Source: Bondarzewia mesenterica
Taxonomy: Eukaryota > Basidiomycota > Agaricomycetes > Russulales > Bondarzewiaceae
Length of the DNA stretch: 38,187 nt
Assembly: GCA_004802705.1 (NCBI GenBank)
Contig: SGPL01000332.1
Coordinates: forward strand, 1-38,187
Direction: 5' to 3'
Below the pieces are notes generated by a model. That model saw only the letters and a list, made by a program, of their open reading frames with translations. It was not told the origin of the DNA and did no database searches. The translations under genes were made by a program, and so were the position numbers. This document shows, piece by piece, positions 20,426 through 31,514 of the stretch. Within the stretch, counting starts at the first letter, position 1. Every line of letters begins with the position of its first letter.

Positions 20426-21920
20426 GGCGGATCCTGGAACTGACAAAAAATATAGGTGGGAAATGGAGAATATATCGATTGGGGGTTATTCGTTTTATGA
20501 GAACTGAGCAGACGCTGTACGGCACTACTGTATGTCCATGGCGTCACTGCAGCGTCTCCTAGTAATCTTCCATTATGGCAATCAGCAAGCACTTGCAGTC
20601 CCACTGGGGAAAAGTCCAAGCTTGCTAGAAGGTGCGAGGCCTGACCTGATCAAGTACTAAGTTCAGTTAGCAGCTTTCGTAGGACCGGCATTTCGAAGGA
20701 CTCACATAGACACCTAGTTAGGCTACTTAGTATCGGAGACACAGCATTCACCGATCCGTTCAGCTGAACAATAGAAGTGAGGATTAGTGAGCCATCAACA
20801 TGATTGTAGAGCCAGTTTGACAGGACCGGACTTAGTAAAGAAAGAGCGCAGCAACCTTGTGATACTTTCTCAGCGAAATGCAAATGTATCCTCTGGCAAG
20901 GCCACAAAGCCATTGGCCAGCCAGGCGTTAGATGGGTGGATTTGGCCACCGTATCTCTCCGCGAACAACGTCCAGATACTAATACGAAAAAGGGTGAAGA
21001 AGGATTGGAGGCACTAGCTCGCACTTGATAACGAGCCATATTCGAAAGAGTTCTCTTGATCACAACGTCAGATTCGAGTTGACTGCACGGGCCAGTTCCA
21101 TGTAGAAGAAATTAGAGGGTGTGCACACATCAGCGCTCTGCAGGAGGTCGGCAAAGCTGGCACATGTGATTTAGAGCAGTTGATATATACAATAGACTGC
21201 TGACTATTAGCCATTGCCAAAGACTTGGAGAGGCTGACAGGACTTGTCGGGTTGGCGGGCGCCGGGCCTGCGAAGTAAACGGAACAAGCGGGTCATGTAA
21301 GTATGTAACTTAGTGGGCGTACGCAGACAATACAAGCGCTTGCTGACGGTGCATACGCACCTCACAGACGAAAATCCGGCGCGACGACTCGAGCATTGAA
21401 AGGAGCTCAGACTGATTGACGAAAGAGCGGTGCCATTGCAATCTGGTGAACATAATGTAACGTCGCAACGGGAAAGTACACGAAGTCAAAGTACACAGAC
21501 ACGTGCAAAACTGACAAACCACATCGGGTGGATTGGCGACCGAACAGAAACGCCAGACAACAGGACAAGGAAAACAAAGTCACAACACAACCTTTCCTCC
21601 GTATTTCGCCAACCAGTTAGGAACACGGAACATAAAAAAGAAAGCAAAGAATACGCGGCCAAGCACATGCGGAGCCAAAATAAAATAATCTGAGTCTGCA
21701 ACACCAATGGACAGAGGCCCTGCGACAGGTCACACGCAAGAAAAGTCGCAGGACTCAATAAGTAAACGACATAGTCAAAGTTAAATGAGAATCGAAGGAA
21801 TGGCAGGAGTCGGACCGTCCAGAGTAAAACCCTCATAGACTTAGATGATAAAATACTTACTTCTCTTTGTGATGCACCAAACCACATCCACTGGAATGTG
21901 GAAATTGCTGGCTGGGTGCA
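20426..21920 (-). other. Unresolved stretch upstream of the reductase gene
   Basis: It holds the promoter of the reductase gene and the 3' UTR of the membrane-protein gene, plus minus-strand coding-like segments I could not assemble. They include FADLLQSADVCTPSNFFYME (about 21165-21105), FAEKVSQGCCALSLLSPVLS with SNWLYNHVDGSLILTSIVQL (about 20885-20755) and LLASLDFSPVGLQVLADCHN (about 20630-20575). A frame with IHPSNAWLANGFVALPEDTF also exists around 20960-20890, overlapping the second. Because competing frames are all open, I cannot choose one. No family recognised. Confidence 0.3.
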
Positions 21921-23800
21921 TCACTCGTTTGCGACCTATAGACCAGCGATGTGTCATCAACATGCCAAACAGCGGGAAAAAAGCTTCCAAAACGTACCCT
22001 GAGTACTCTCCGCTCACCCCCATATCCATAATCTTCCTCATCCCTCATGCTCATCCGGCTCTCGTCGTTCTCAGGAACATGTACCAGATGCTCATCGATC
22101 AAACCCTCTTCATCGCTCTCCTCGGGTGATGACATCTGATGGTGGGTACCGCTCGGCGGCGCGGCCACATATGGGTTCGGCATGCTAATGCCATCGTGAG
22201 GCGGGGGCGATTCGTCGAGGTACCCGCCGTACGCATCTGTTGTCTCAGGCTGAGGCTGAGGCATCTGTTGAGGCGCACTTGCAGCAAAGGACGCGTACGG
22301 ATCTTGCGATTGAGGATAGAGAGCGGCGTGAGGAGGCGACCCATGTCCATCGGATGTGGCAGCGAACGCGTTGGTGAGGGGATAATGCCCCTCTGAGCTG
22401 GGCGATAGGGTATTCCGCGCGTCAAGTGACTGATTCCTCGACAGAGCTCCACCTGTGCCGGTGTACTGAGTCGTCCCGGTCCTCGTCGAGGGCCCCCTTG
22501 CGACGGCGTAAGGATCACCACTAGCACCAGCAATCCCCGCGGCCTCGAGTAAATCGTAGTCAGGGCCGGCGCCGGCAGTGTTGCCACGATACCTAAGACG
22601 TGAGTCTTGCATTTCGTACTGCTCCTGGGGCGTAGTGGCGAGAGTATTATATGGAGTCTGTTGCTGATCGCGCCGGCTCCGCGCCCTCTGCATCGCTGCC
22701 GATCCCACCCCTGCGCCAATCCCAGCGGCACCGGCACCCGCGCCCACACCGAATGAAGGATCAAAATTCGGCACGTCGTTCAAGTTATACTCGCCGTGTG
22801 ACATTGGCGGCTGAGCAAACGTGCCATGGCTTCCATCGGAGTACCCAGTGTATCCTCCACCGCCACTAGTCGTGTTCGAAGGGTTATAATCAAAGTCCTC
22901 GAAGTCGGGCGCACCAGACGCCGCGGCAGCGGCAGCAGCTTCATCTATTTCTTTGTCGAATTTCTTAGCGCGACGGCGGCGAACAAAGCCCGTTGCAATC
23001 ACGAAGAAAATTACGACACATATTATGCCAACGACGGTAAAGACGCCCGCTACGGCACCTTTGTTGTGAAAGAAGCTAGAGAAGACGAAGCGGATTGGAT
23101 CAGAAGATGATAGACCACGTGACGAGGACGAGTTGCAGAACACCAGAAATGAATGAAAAAACAGTATGTGAAACTACAAGTAAGGCGGAAGATATACTCA
23201 CCCAGTGGACGCTCGGTTCGCACTCTGCGCACTTGTGGTAGGTTCGACGACAACAATAGACGTGTAGGTGTACCTGACGCCATTGGAGGTGCTGACCTGA
23301 ATTTGAGTGCTGAGAGCCGAGCTTGGAGACGACGATGGTAGGGTCGAAGTCGCCGATGCAGCTCCAGTAGTAGACAACGAAGATGATGAGGATGGGGACG
23401 AAGAAGACGCAGACGAAGACGAGAATGAGGAAGACGGGGATGAAGACGAGCTCTGGACACTAGAGCTTGTCGAACTGGCAATGGACGAGGTCGACGAACT
23501 AGCAGAAGTGGTGGAGGTGGTGGAACTTGACTCGGTGGAGGATGTCGACTGGGATGAGCTGGTCGGAGGGGTGGAAGAAGACACCGGAGTGGATGTGGAG
23601 GACTCGGAAGAAGATGTCGTCGACGAAGAAGTGGGTGCCGTCGAAGACGATCTAGAAACATGTGTTTATACATTTGCTGGAAAACAAAATAAATCTGGAC
23701 TTACGTGGGCGTGGTGATCGACGGAACGCTGATAGCTAGTGAAAGATGAGAATTTGCAAGACTGATGGACTTTTTTGGACATACAAGGAGTCGTAGCCAT
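21921..23800 (-). CDS. Serine-rich single-pass membrane protein
   Basis: Five exons, 23800-23785, 23735-23705, 23651-23202, 23075-21998 and 21935-21921, join in frame to 529 residues. The order is: a short Thr/Ser start (MATTPSISVPSITTPT), about 100 residues of nearly pure Ser/Thr stalk, a short segment QIQVSTSNGVRYTYTSIVVV, one transmembrane helix at about residues 173-197 (AVAGVFTVVGIICVVIFFVI), a stop-transfer RRRR, then a 330-residue cytoplasmic tail with DKEIDEAAAAAAASGAPDF, Gly-rich and Pro/Gln-rich blocks, and an acidic end (SSPEESDEEGLIDEH). This layout resembles Mid2/Wsc-like wall-stress sensors and related agaricomycete proteins, with a heavily O-mannosylated stalk. No cleavable signal peptide is evident, so the membrane helix would act as signal anchor or the true start lies upstream. 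Function unproven. The first exon is 16 nt. Confidence 0.8.
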
Positions 23801-24299
23801 GATTTTGAGTTAGTAGGGGTAACTAATTAAGTGACATGCACTAGAAAAGAGCGTGTTGGAGAAGGATTTCCGTTCAAGCGCTATGTACTTGGAACGAAAC
23901 CATGCGCTTGTGAGGCTGGCGACGGTCAGTGACGAGAACAAGTCAAGCTCAAAGGGAGACCATTATGTAAGATGATTGTGGCGCCAGGGACAGGCTTGTT
24001 TGATGACCCAGTCGCTTGAAAACAGCACTGGCAGAGGCTGAAATCGATATTTTGCCAAACACTTGAATGACAGAGACGAGGATGATTTCGTGTCGCTTGA
24101 AAGCATCCACGTTCAAGTATCGATCGCAAATTTAATTCACCGGTCGTACCTGACGCAATCCAGCCGCTACGCCCATTCAGTACATTCCCCCTATGTTGGA
24201 GAGAACTCCAATGGCTTCATAATCACATACAGTAAAAGAAAAAAAAGAAAGAAAGAAAGGAAGAAAAAAAAGCCAGATGATGAAGACTCAAACCTTCCG
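23801..24299. promoter_or_regulatory. Intergenic, promoter of the membrane-protein gene and Rpf2 3' end
   Basis: Both neighbours are on the minus strand. The left part should be the promoter of the serine-rich membrane-protein gene, the right part the Rpf2 3' UTR. A purine tract of A and G runs from about 24232 to 24270. No coding segment is supported. Confidence 0.35.
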
Positions 24300-25505
24300 T
24301 CATTTTTTCGTTGGCTCTCCATCTTCTTCTTCGCTTTCGGAATCCATGTCCACATCTTGCCCTTTCTTCAACCCCTTCATCTTCCTCGTCTGCAACTTCC
24401 CCAGATCCTGCTTCGCAACGTGCACCCGACCCCTCAAATCTCCCATCTCGTCCACCTCCAAGTTCTTCTTCTTCTTCCCAAGACCTTTCTCCACATCCTG
24501 CTTCCGGATCTTTGGCCGTTTCATAGCCAGCTTCCACATTTCCGGGTCCGCCGCCTGGTGTCTGCGCAGAGTGAGGTCGAGCGATGGGCCCATAGGGACG
24601 AGCTCGACGCGTGGTGTGCGCACGCCCGATGCCTTCAATTTCAGGGTGTAGACGCGGATGTGCACTTTTGGGAGAGATTTTGTGTCGTCGGAGAGTAACG
24701 CCGAGCTCGAGAGGGCTGTGGTAGACGTGAGGGACTCGGGTGTAGGGCCAAGGGTCACGCTAATAACGTGCTCTAGCCCGGTGAGATGTATCTGATCGAT
24801 CTCTTCACCATTGAACAGATCCATGAGCAGGGACTTGATCTGGATGAATCGAGGATGCGTATCGAACAAGTCTGAGGCGAAATGCATCATTGGCTTGTGT
24901 CCCGGTGCAGCCTTTGGTGTCTATAACTCGGGAATCCGGTTCTTTCTCTGTGATACAGAAGAGGACAGAGAGAAAGAAACGTACCTTGAACTCATTCATG
25001 CTGACAAAGTTCTCCACACCCACCTCGCACATGTCTAGCACTTTCCCATCAAACATCCGTGCGAGCGTGAGCCCATTGGGCCGCTTTTTCGTCGTCTGTC
25101 CAACCACGAACATCGATGCATCATTCTTGTTCGCCCAAAATTCGAGCGAGGTCGCGTCTTCGAACGGCCGAATTTCATTCTTTTTTGAGAAAGAGATCGC
25201 GTGCGGGCGCTTCAAGGACATCTGTCCTCCGCAGAGACCGAGACATCGTCAGTACATATCAAATATCAACACATACGATAAAAACAGGCGTACAAGCTCC
25301 TTCATGACGTTGTTGAGCAACTCTCCAGTATGAGTACCCCGAACGAAAATGGCGGTGCGTGCATCTTCCACTTCCTTCGGCTCACGGGCCTCTATGGCCC
25401 GTTTGGAGCGAGCATTTTTGGGTTTTCTGCGATGTTGAGAAGATGCATGCGTTAGAAACAGAAAGACAACCAAAAAGAATGAGATATGCACACTACGCGC
25501 AACAT
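24300..25505 (-). CDS. RPF2: Ribosome biogenesis protein Rpf2 (Brix domain)
   Basis: Nucleolar assembly factor that, with Rrs1, loads the 5S RNP (5S rRNA, uL5, uL18) into the pre-60S particle. Exons 25505-25492, 25426-25294, 25221-24985 and 24911-24300 join to 331 residues, close to the yeast protein (344). Seen: the N-terminus MLRVVKPKNARSKRA, TAIFVRGTHTGELLNNVMKE, LMSLKRPHAISFSKKNEIRP then FEDATSLEFW, GLTLARMFDGKVLDMCEVGV, the strongly conserved HFASDLFDTHPRFIQIKSLL and LMDLFNGEEIDQIHLTGLEH, and the C-terminal VELVPMGPSLDLTLRRHQAA. A Lys-rich stretch and an acidic tail (DVDMDSESEEEDGE) close the protein, as usual for this family. The first exon is only 14 nt, which automated gene callers may miss. 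Confidence 0.94.
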
Positions 25506-27743
25506 GTTCTTCCTGCTGGAGAGGTCAGACTCCGTTGACGAGAAGCAAAAAGGTTGGATCACGTGGTTGCTTTGATCTTACTCAGTTTCCNAATTGGTCT
25601 TCTACTCCTCCGTCACTTCAATGTTCTCCAACCGAATACGAGATGAGGGCGACATCACACCTCTCGAACCGATGTGAGCCTTTTTCCCTCTTACCGGTTC
25701 TCAAACATAATGTATCGCTTTTACTCTGGAATATCTGATGGATAAACCCGTTCTGGGCCCACCCAGGCTTCTACCTTCAAATTCTTACCATTTACTACTC
25801 GACTTCAAAATGTCAACGCACGTGTATCCGTCTCATCCTGCTGGAAGAACGTCCACTGCTTTCCTCGGACCTCAACTTACTTATCTTTTACTCACACCTC
25901 AGTCTGACCGTTGAGTAAGATTTAATATCGTACGAGACGCGTACTTAATCAGGCTGTTCAATTGAGGCGCTTTCCCATTGGATTCCCCACTCGTCGCCGC
26001 GGCCATAGAGCTCTGATACAGCGGGACCCAATAACTCGGATCCCACAAAATATTCTTGTCTCCGTACCCGCTGGCTTCTGATGTCAAGCTCCCTGAGTTC
26101 CAGCTGTCTACGGTCACGGTCACATTTCGCACCGATAGCTTCACACGCAATAGCGTGCACGGAAAGCTCGCTCGGACCGCCTCTCCACTCTGTGCACAGA
26201 GTCCAAGCGTCTGCCGTTGTACGGTACAGAACACCCTCTGTGACCCGCCCTATCCACGTCTTCGACCCTACCCCGTATGTGCATATGCATGCACTCCGAG
26301 GCTCTCATGGTCCCAGGAACCGTCACACGAAGGCGAACTTCCTAACACGACGGGCCATCCCATCCTCATCACGAATCATACATAATCCGAACTCTCTCAT
26401 CCCGCGTAGGTTGACGTATACATGAACTGAATCGTACAGACGCTCTACTTTTTCTCCGGAGATACGCTCTTCCGCGAGGTCATCGATCCATCACCCGTCC
26501 GAGGCGCCGCAGGACTGGCAAGTACGCTGCCACATCTGCTGCAATCTTGCCAGTTTGCACGTCCATCATCTGACATGTCAGCTCCGGGTGCAGCTATCCA
26601 CAATGTCCTCCCAATCCCAGGTGAAAAGATATATTTGACAGGTGAGTCATTTTCATTACTGATCCCATGCCCTATTCCAAATATACTGACATACGTACGC
26701 CCGTCCGCATCACAACGCAGAAGAAGATATGCATGTACTCAATTAACAACACACGCACGAACTCACACGACCGCTCTCGTCAAACTCCCTTGGCCGCGCG
26801 CTTGACCGAACCTTGCACTCTTTGCTTCCCGTCATCCATAAGTACATATGCACCCACCTGCCATATCCTCCATCTCAAAACCCATGATCAGCACCCACTA
26901 TCACGCACTGGACCCATCCGTGCGGCGGAAGCGCGCACGGTGGCCGATGGGATCAGCAAGTTGCCGTACATGCACCCACACTCGCAGGATCTAGGCACGT
27001 CCATCCGAAGCCGCATCAGCTCGTGCGACAGGTCCCAGATTGATCTCCTTCCTCCTTTCTTCCTTTCCTATTCACGCCTTTCTTTCGTTCTTTCTCGAAT
27101 CTCACGCGCCCGGGTTTCTTCTCACCTGCTTGCGTGGCTCATGGTGCTTCGCCGTGTTCCTGTGGACCCCTCAACCTTCGCTGCGCCAATCGCGTCTTTC
27201 ACTGTCCACATACGTACTCAGGCCCATGCAGGCAGCGAGAGAAAAAGAGCATAACACTTATGTTTATTTTGGACAGTTTTTTAGAAGCCTAGAGAACAGA
27301 AAAAAAAAATTCCAGCAACACAAAAAAAAACACCCAATTTGACACCGAGGCCGATGCGATGGAAGAACGCAAACGACGACAGGGGAGCATACCATCCCGA
27401 CCACCGAAAATGTCGAAAAGAAAAATGGAAAAACAGAGACCGACGAGCCACGAAAGGACTGTGTGTATGGCTTGTCGTGATTGTTCGGGAGAAGAGGTTA
27501 TTAAAAGGTACGTATAAAAAAGCAAAAAGAGAGCAGGTCAGATGGGGAACCAAAATATGGATATGTACGAGCGAATATGAAGAATAGTTAAAACATGAGT
27601 AAATCAAGAGAGAACACGGGTAAGTCACGAACGAAACGGAGCGCAGGAGGCGGGGAAATATTTAGCACAGACCACATGATGGAAGGAATAAAGCAACTTC
27701 AGGACCTTGTCCTCGAAGCGGACTTGTCACATTGGGAGGGGCC
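25506..27743. other. Unresolved 2.2-kb stretch, includes one N base
   Basis: Lies between RPF2 and the zinc-finger gene and holds the RPF2 promoter and the long 3' end of the latter. An unresolved base (n) is at 25591. Several open frames look partly protein-like. On plus, a segment around 26450-26640 carries FSGDTLFREVIDPSPVRGAA and AAIHNVLPIPGEKIYLT, and can be spliced at GTGAGT (about 26642) to a short exon with TEEDMHVLN and a stop. On minus, segments carry YDSVHVYVNLRGMREFGLC (about 26440-26370) and ILWDPSYWVPLYQSSMAAAT (about 26050-25990). No consistent gene model emerged, so I assign none. Confidence 0.3.
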
Positions 27744-29820
27744 CTAGACCCTCATTCCAACAGCAGCGGGGGAGTGGGCAGGAGAGACGGAGACTCGTAC
27801 TTGATCGCCCCTGGGCTCGGAGGCTCCTGGAGAAGCAGTCGTCGCTGACCTCGGAGAGGTTGCTGATGAAAAGCCTGCTCCTCGAGCAGCGACGGCTGAG
27901 GCGTATGGAGATGTACTGAGCGGGGATCGTGGGCTGCGGGATGCGTGGGCTGAAAATGGTGAAGAGCTTGCTGATCCTGCATGTCGAAGTACGGGTGTGA
28001 CTGTGCTACTGCTGCTGCTTGAGGGTGATGGGGGTGAGTCTGCGGTTGCTGGTAAACCGAAGTAAGCCGACGGATATACTCCGCCTCTTCCGAATCCCTG
28101 CGCGCTCGCTCGTGCTCCCGTTCCCGTTCCCGCTCCCTGTGCTCCTGAAGACGGAGGAGCTGCTGCTGCTGCTGACGATGGAGCTCCTGAGAATAATGAC
28201 TGTGGGGGGGTATCGACGAGTGCGAGTTGTGAGGCAGATGCGACGAGCCCGGAAGAGGTTGTTGGCCGCGAGCCGCCTGAGCTTGTGCCTGGGCGGCCTG
28301 CTCCCGCTGCTGCTGATAATGGTAAAAATGGTCGAGTTGCTGGATCTGCATCGGTGTCATTGCAGAGTTCCATGACGGAGAGCCGGCGAGACTGAGGTCG
28401 TGACTCTGTGCCTGCTGAGAGCTCATAAGCTGCGCCATAGGATGAGGATCCACGGTCGAAATCATCGTCTGATCCTGGGAAAGGTCGCTTGCGAGGGACG
28501 GATGAGGGTGATGCGCCTGCGGGTGCTGAGGATTGTTGTTGTTCGGCGAGTGCTGGCGGGTGGAATGAAAAGGGAGAGTCGCATCCGATGGGAGACGTTG
28601 GGATGTCTCCTGGATCGCCTGATAGGAATCCGGATGCGGGGTATGCGCCGTGGAGTGATGCCAGGTCTGTGGGGCGTCCATAGAGGGCTGGAAAGGGTAA
28701 TTCTGTGCGATTGACCAGTCCAGGTCCTCCACCGATGAAAGGAGAGTGGGCGGAGTAGTACGCTGCTGGAGCTGTGCCTGGGCGAGTTGCTGTGGATGGT
28801 CGTCCTGGGGCGCCGATACCCGGCCCTGAGGGTAAGGGAAAAAGGGATTGTGGGGAGACGCCCCATTGAGAAGAGGTGAGGGACGAGGAGACGACAGCTG
28901 CGAGCGGTGGGAGGGATCGAGTATGTGGGTTGGCAGGGTCGCGAGATGCAGTGGACGGGCGGCTTGCGCTCGATCCTGGGCGAGCATCCCTGCGGACGGA
29001 TGCGAGGTCGGGGACACCGAATTCGAATGAGTCTCCGGAGGCGAGAAAGGACTGGGTCTGCTGCTGGAAGTGGGCAGAGAGGGGTGCAGATGGAGCGGTT
29101 GAGGAAGCGGCTGATGGGGCACGAAAGGACTGGGATGGGTCACGAAAGGAATGGCTGTTGACGGGCCTAGAGTTTGGACGGTCAACGTTGTTGGTCTGGA
29201 CGTGCCAGGTGCGGGGGACGGCAGAGGAATTGTAGAGGAGGCCGTTAGAATCGGGACCACTGCCCTCGTATCCTGTGCTGGTGCCAGGGCGCTGATGGAC
29301 GGGGATGGACGACTGAACATCCTCCTGCTTGATGTTGGCGGAGAGGGGGGACACGTCGGCAGAGTCGGCGGACAGCTGAGGAGCGCGTTTGGACCTCTGC
29401 TGGGTGGCCTTGTTGGCAGCGGCCATGCTGGCGTGGAGAGAGGTGAGGTCACGCATCATGCGCTCGTTCTGATCCTGCTTGTCGGCGTGGACGGTCTGGG
29501 CGTGCTGACGGAGGTTGTCGAGGCGGGAGAATTGCTTTCCACAATGGCAAGTGAAAGGGCGCTCTCCGGTATGTTTTCTGGGAGGGCATGGATCTCAGTA
29601 AGGAACGAGAGGGTGGGGAGAAAAGGGCAAAAAGGGCGGACCTAATGTGCCTGGCGAGGTGTTCGCTCCTGCTGAAGACCATGCGACAGTCGCCATAACC
29701 CCTGCACTGGAAGGTCTTTGCGGGGGCAGGGCGGTAGCGCTTGTTGACGCCTGGAGGGGGCTGCTGCTGGGAGTGGAGGAGGGAGGTGGCCATCTGCTGT
29801 TGCGGCGGCGAAGAGTCCAT
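27744..29820 (-). CDS. C2H2 zinc-finger transcription factor
   Basis: Two exons, 29820-29642 and 29577-27744, join to 670 residues. The N-terminus starts [10 protein letters not shown] and leads into two C2H2 fingers. Finger one is C39-x5-C45-x12-H58-x3-H62 within [20 protein letters not shown]. Finger two is C70-x1-C72-x12-H85-x4-H90 within [20 protein letters not shown]; the short CHC spacing looks like what I recall from fungal proteins with an [10 protein letters not shown] finger, broadly in the Usv1/Rgm1/Msn2-like set. After the fingers come about 580 residues of Ser/Pro/Ala-rich sequence with a probable nuclear signal PRKRPF and the motif [13 protein letters not shown] sequence-specific nuclear regulator is likely; targets are unknown. 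A 1.7-kb intergenic stretch precedes it. A second long open frame overlaps most of exon two. Confidence 0.9.
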
Positions 29821-31514
29821 CTCTTGGAGGAAAGCGACGACCCCCAAAGGCTATAAGGCATTTTCGTGCCTGGCCCCTTCCTGCCTGGCGGAGTCTCAAC
29901 TTTTCTTTTTTTTCGGGCTCAGGCACACCGCGACCGGCCATTCACCGGCCCGTCGCACGTGCCCAGCCCGCCCTCGTCGGATTCGACCATCGCATGCAGT
30001 GTCGGCGACACTTCACGCGCACGACGTTCACTCCACTCGAGAAATCGTCTCGCAAAAACAGTGCTATGGTGTGATGCCTGACAAGACGCGATTGCGGACT
30101 TGCGCGTGACAAGAAGGATCTGGACGGAAACGGCATGTTGAGTCAGTCGATCTTGATGCGTCCGCTCTGTCCGTCGGGACATACATGGCCCACCGCCGTG
30201 ATAAGTAGATCCGACTTGCAAGCCTCGTGCATGTTCTGGTGCGCACAGAGCCTCATCTGTTGCCCAGTCAACTTCCCCCCGTCTCGCTGCAAGAGTGGGT
30301 GATAAGTCGGCGCTTGCACCGCCAGTTCGAAAGATACGTGCTGACCGATTTAGCCGCGGCTGGGCTGCGGGGCCAAGAAAAGGTTTGATTTTGATTCATC
30401 TGTGATTTGACGCTCCGACGGATATCCGCAGAAATCGCTCTTCGCGTCTCTAACGATTGCACCATTCCCGCTCACCGCGCCAGGCAGTCGCAGTCCACTC
30501 GCGCGGGTCGACGCCGTCTCGCACCAGCCAACGCACGGCCAAAAGAAAAAGAAAGACAGATCGAGCTCAGCCATGTGGACCCGTCGTATCAGAGCGTGAC
30601 AAATTTGGAACGTGACCGCCTTCCAGAGAGGTTCGAAAGGAAAGTCCAAGCTGTCAAGGCCTCGGGAGTAGATACGAAGGCCGTCCGGAAGTGCACGCAT
30701 ACGGCCATGATCACGACACGTGGCCAACCCACAGTTGCTCGGTGTCCAGCTGTGTAACAGTCCCTTTTAAAAGCCGTTTGATATTTGGGAACTTTGCCTG
30801 GCAGTGGTATTGAGTGGGTGGGAACAGGTACGGTGCCTTACCCCGCACTGCTCTATCCAACAGACCCGTCGTCGCATGTCGGCCCCGATGCGCTTGCTGT
30901 TGCTAAACTAGGAAACCCGGAGTTCGGGACGAGTCCGGCCGAAGCTCCGTTGCAACCGCCGAACGTGCGAGCAATAGTTCCGACCTTCTCAGCCAGCTGA
31001 GCTCCATGGATCGTCAGGTCAAGGCACGGTCAAGAACGTCCCCCCGGTCCTTTGCTTGTTCTTCAAAAGTCCTCTTGCTGCCAGCGCGCGACGACAATTC
31101 CACTGACTTCAACATCTCATGGAGAGGAGCGTGGCATGCGGGTGGCAATCACTTTGATGATAGGATCCTTCCTGTCACCGTTTCAGGCTTCCTTTCATCG
31201 GCTCGCATTCGCACGCAATCCCAATCTCCTGTTTGTCTATGGGGCTGCCTTCGCAGCATATCCAGCATAATTCACTGAGCCGCACTGTCAACTGCATCCG
31301 AGCCATGACACTCGACAGAGCGCTTATCCCATGAGCGTCTCGCGCGCTTCCCTCCAATCAATTAGCCCGTCCCAGACTGAGATACGATTCCAATCGAAAA
31401 CAAGTGATACAAGTCAGCTGATGCTGTCAACTCGCGATCAATTCGCGAATAATTATTGCACTGCAAATTCCGAGAACGGAGCGCGCCTGGTGGTCCCGAA
31501 AAACTCTAGCCACT
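29821..31514. promoter_or_regulatory. Long intergenic stretch, zinc-finger gene promoter
   Basis: 1.7 kb between the zinc-finger gene start and the Dbr1 stop, both on the minus strand. Scattered open frames (for example 30350-30727 minus, 30407-30757 plus, 31006-31278 plus) have no family pattern. I read this mainly as a large upstream regulatory region of the transcription-factor gene with a possible long 5' leader; several minus-strand ATGs precede the chosen start. Confidence 0.4.

Noticed and set aside
23050..23717. Long Arg/Pro/Leu-rich frame (minus) and Asp/Glu-rich frame (plus) over the serine-rich membrane gene
   Set aside because: Both are shadows of the Ser-codon-rich stalk; the spliced membrane-protein frame explains the sequence.
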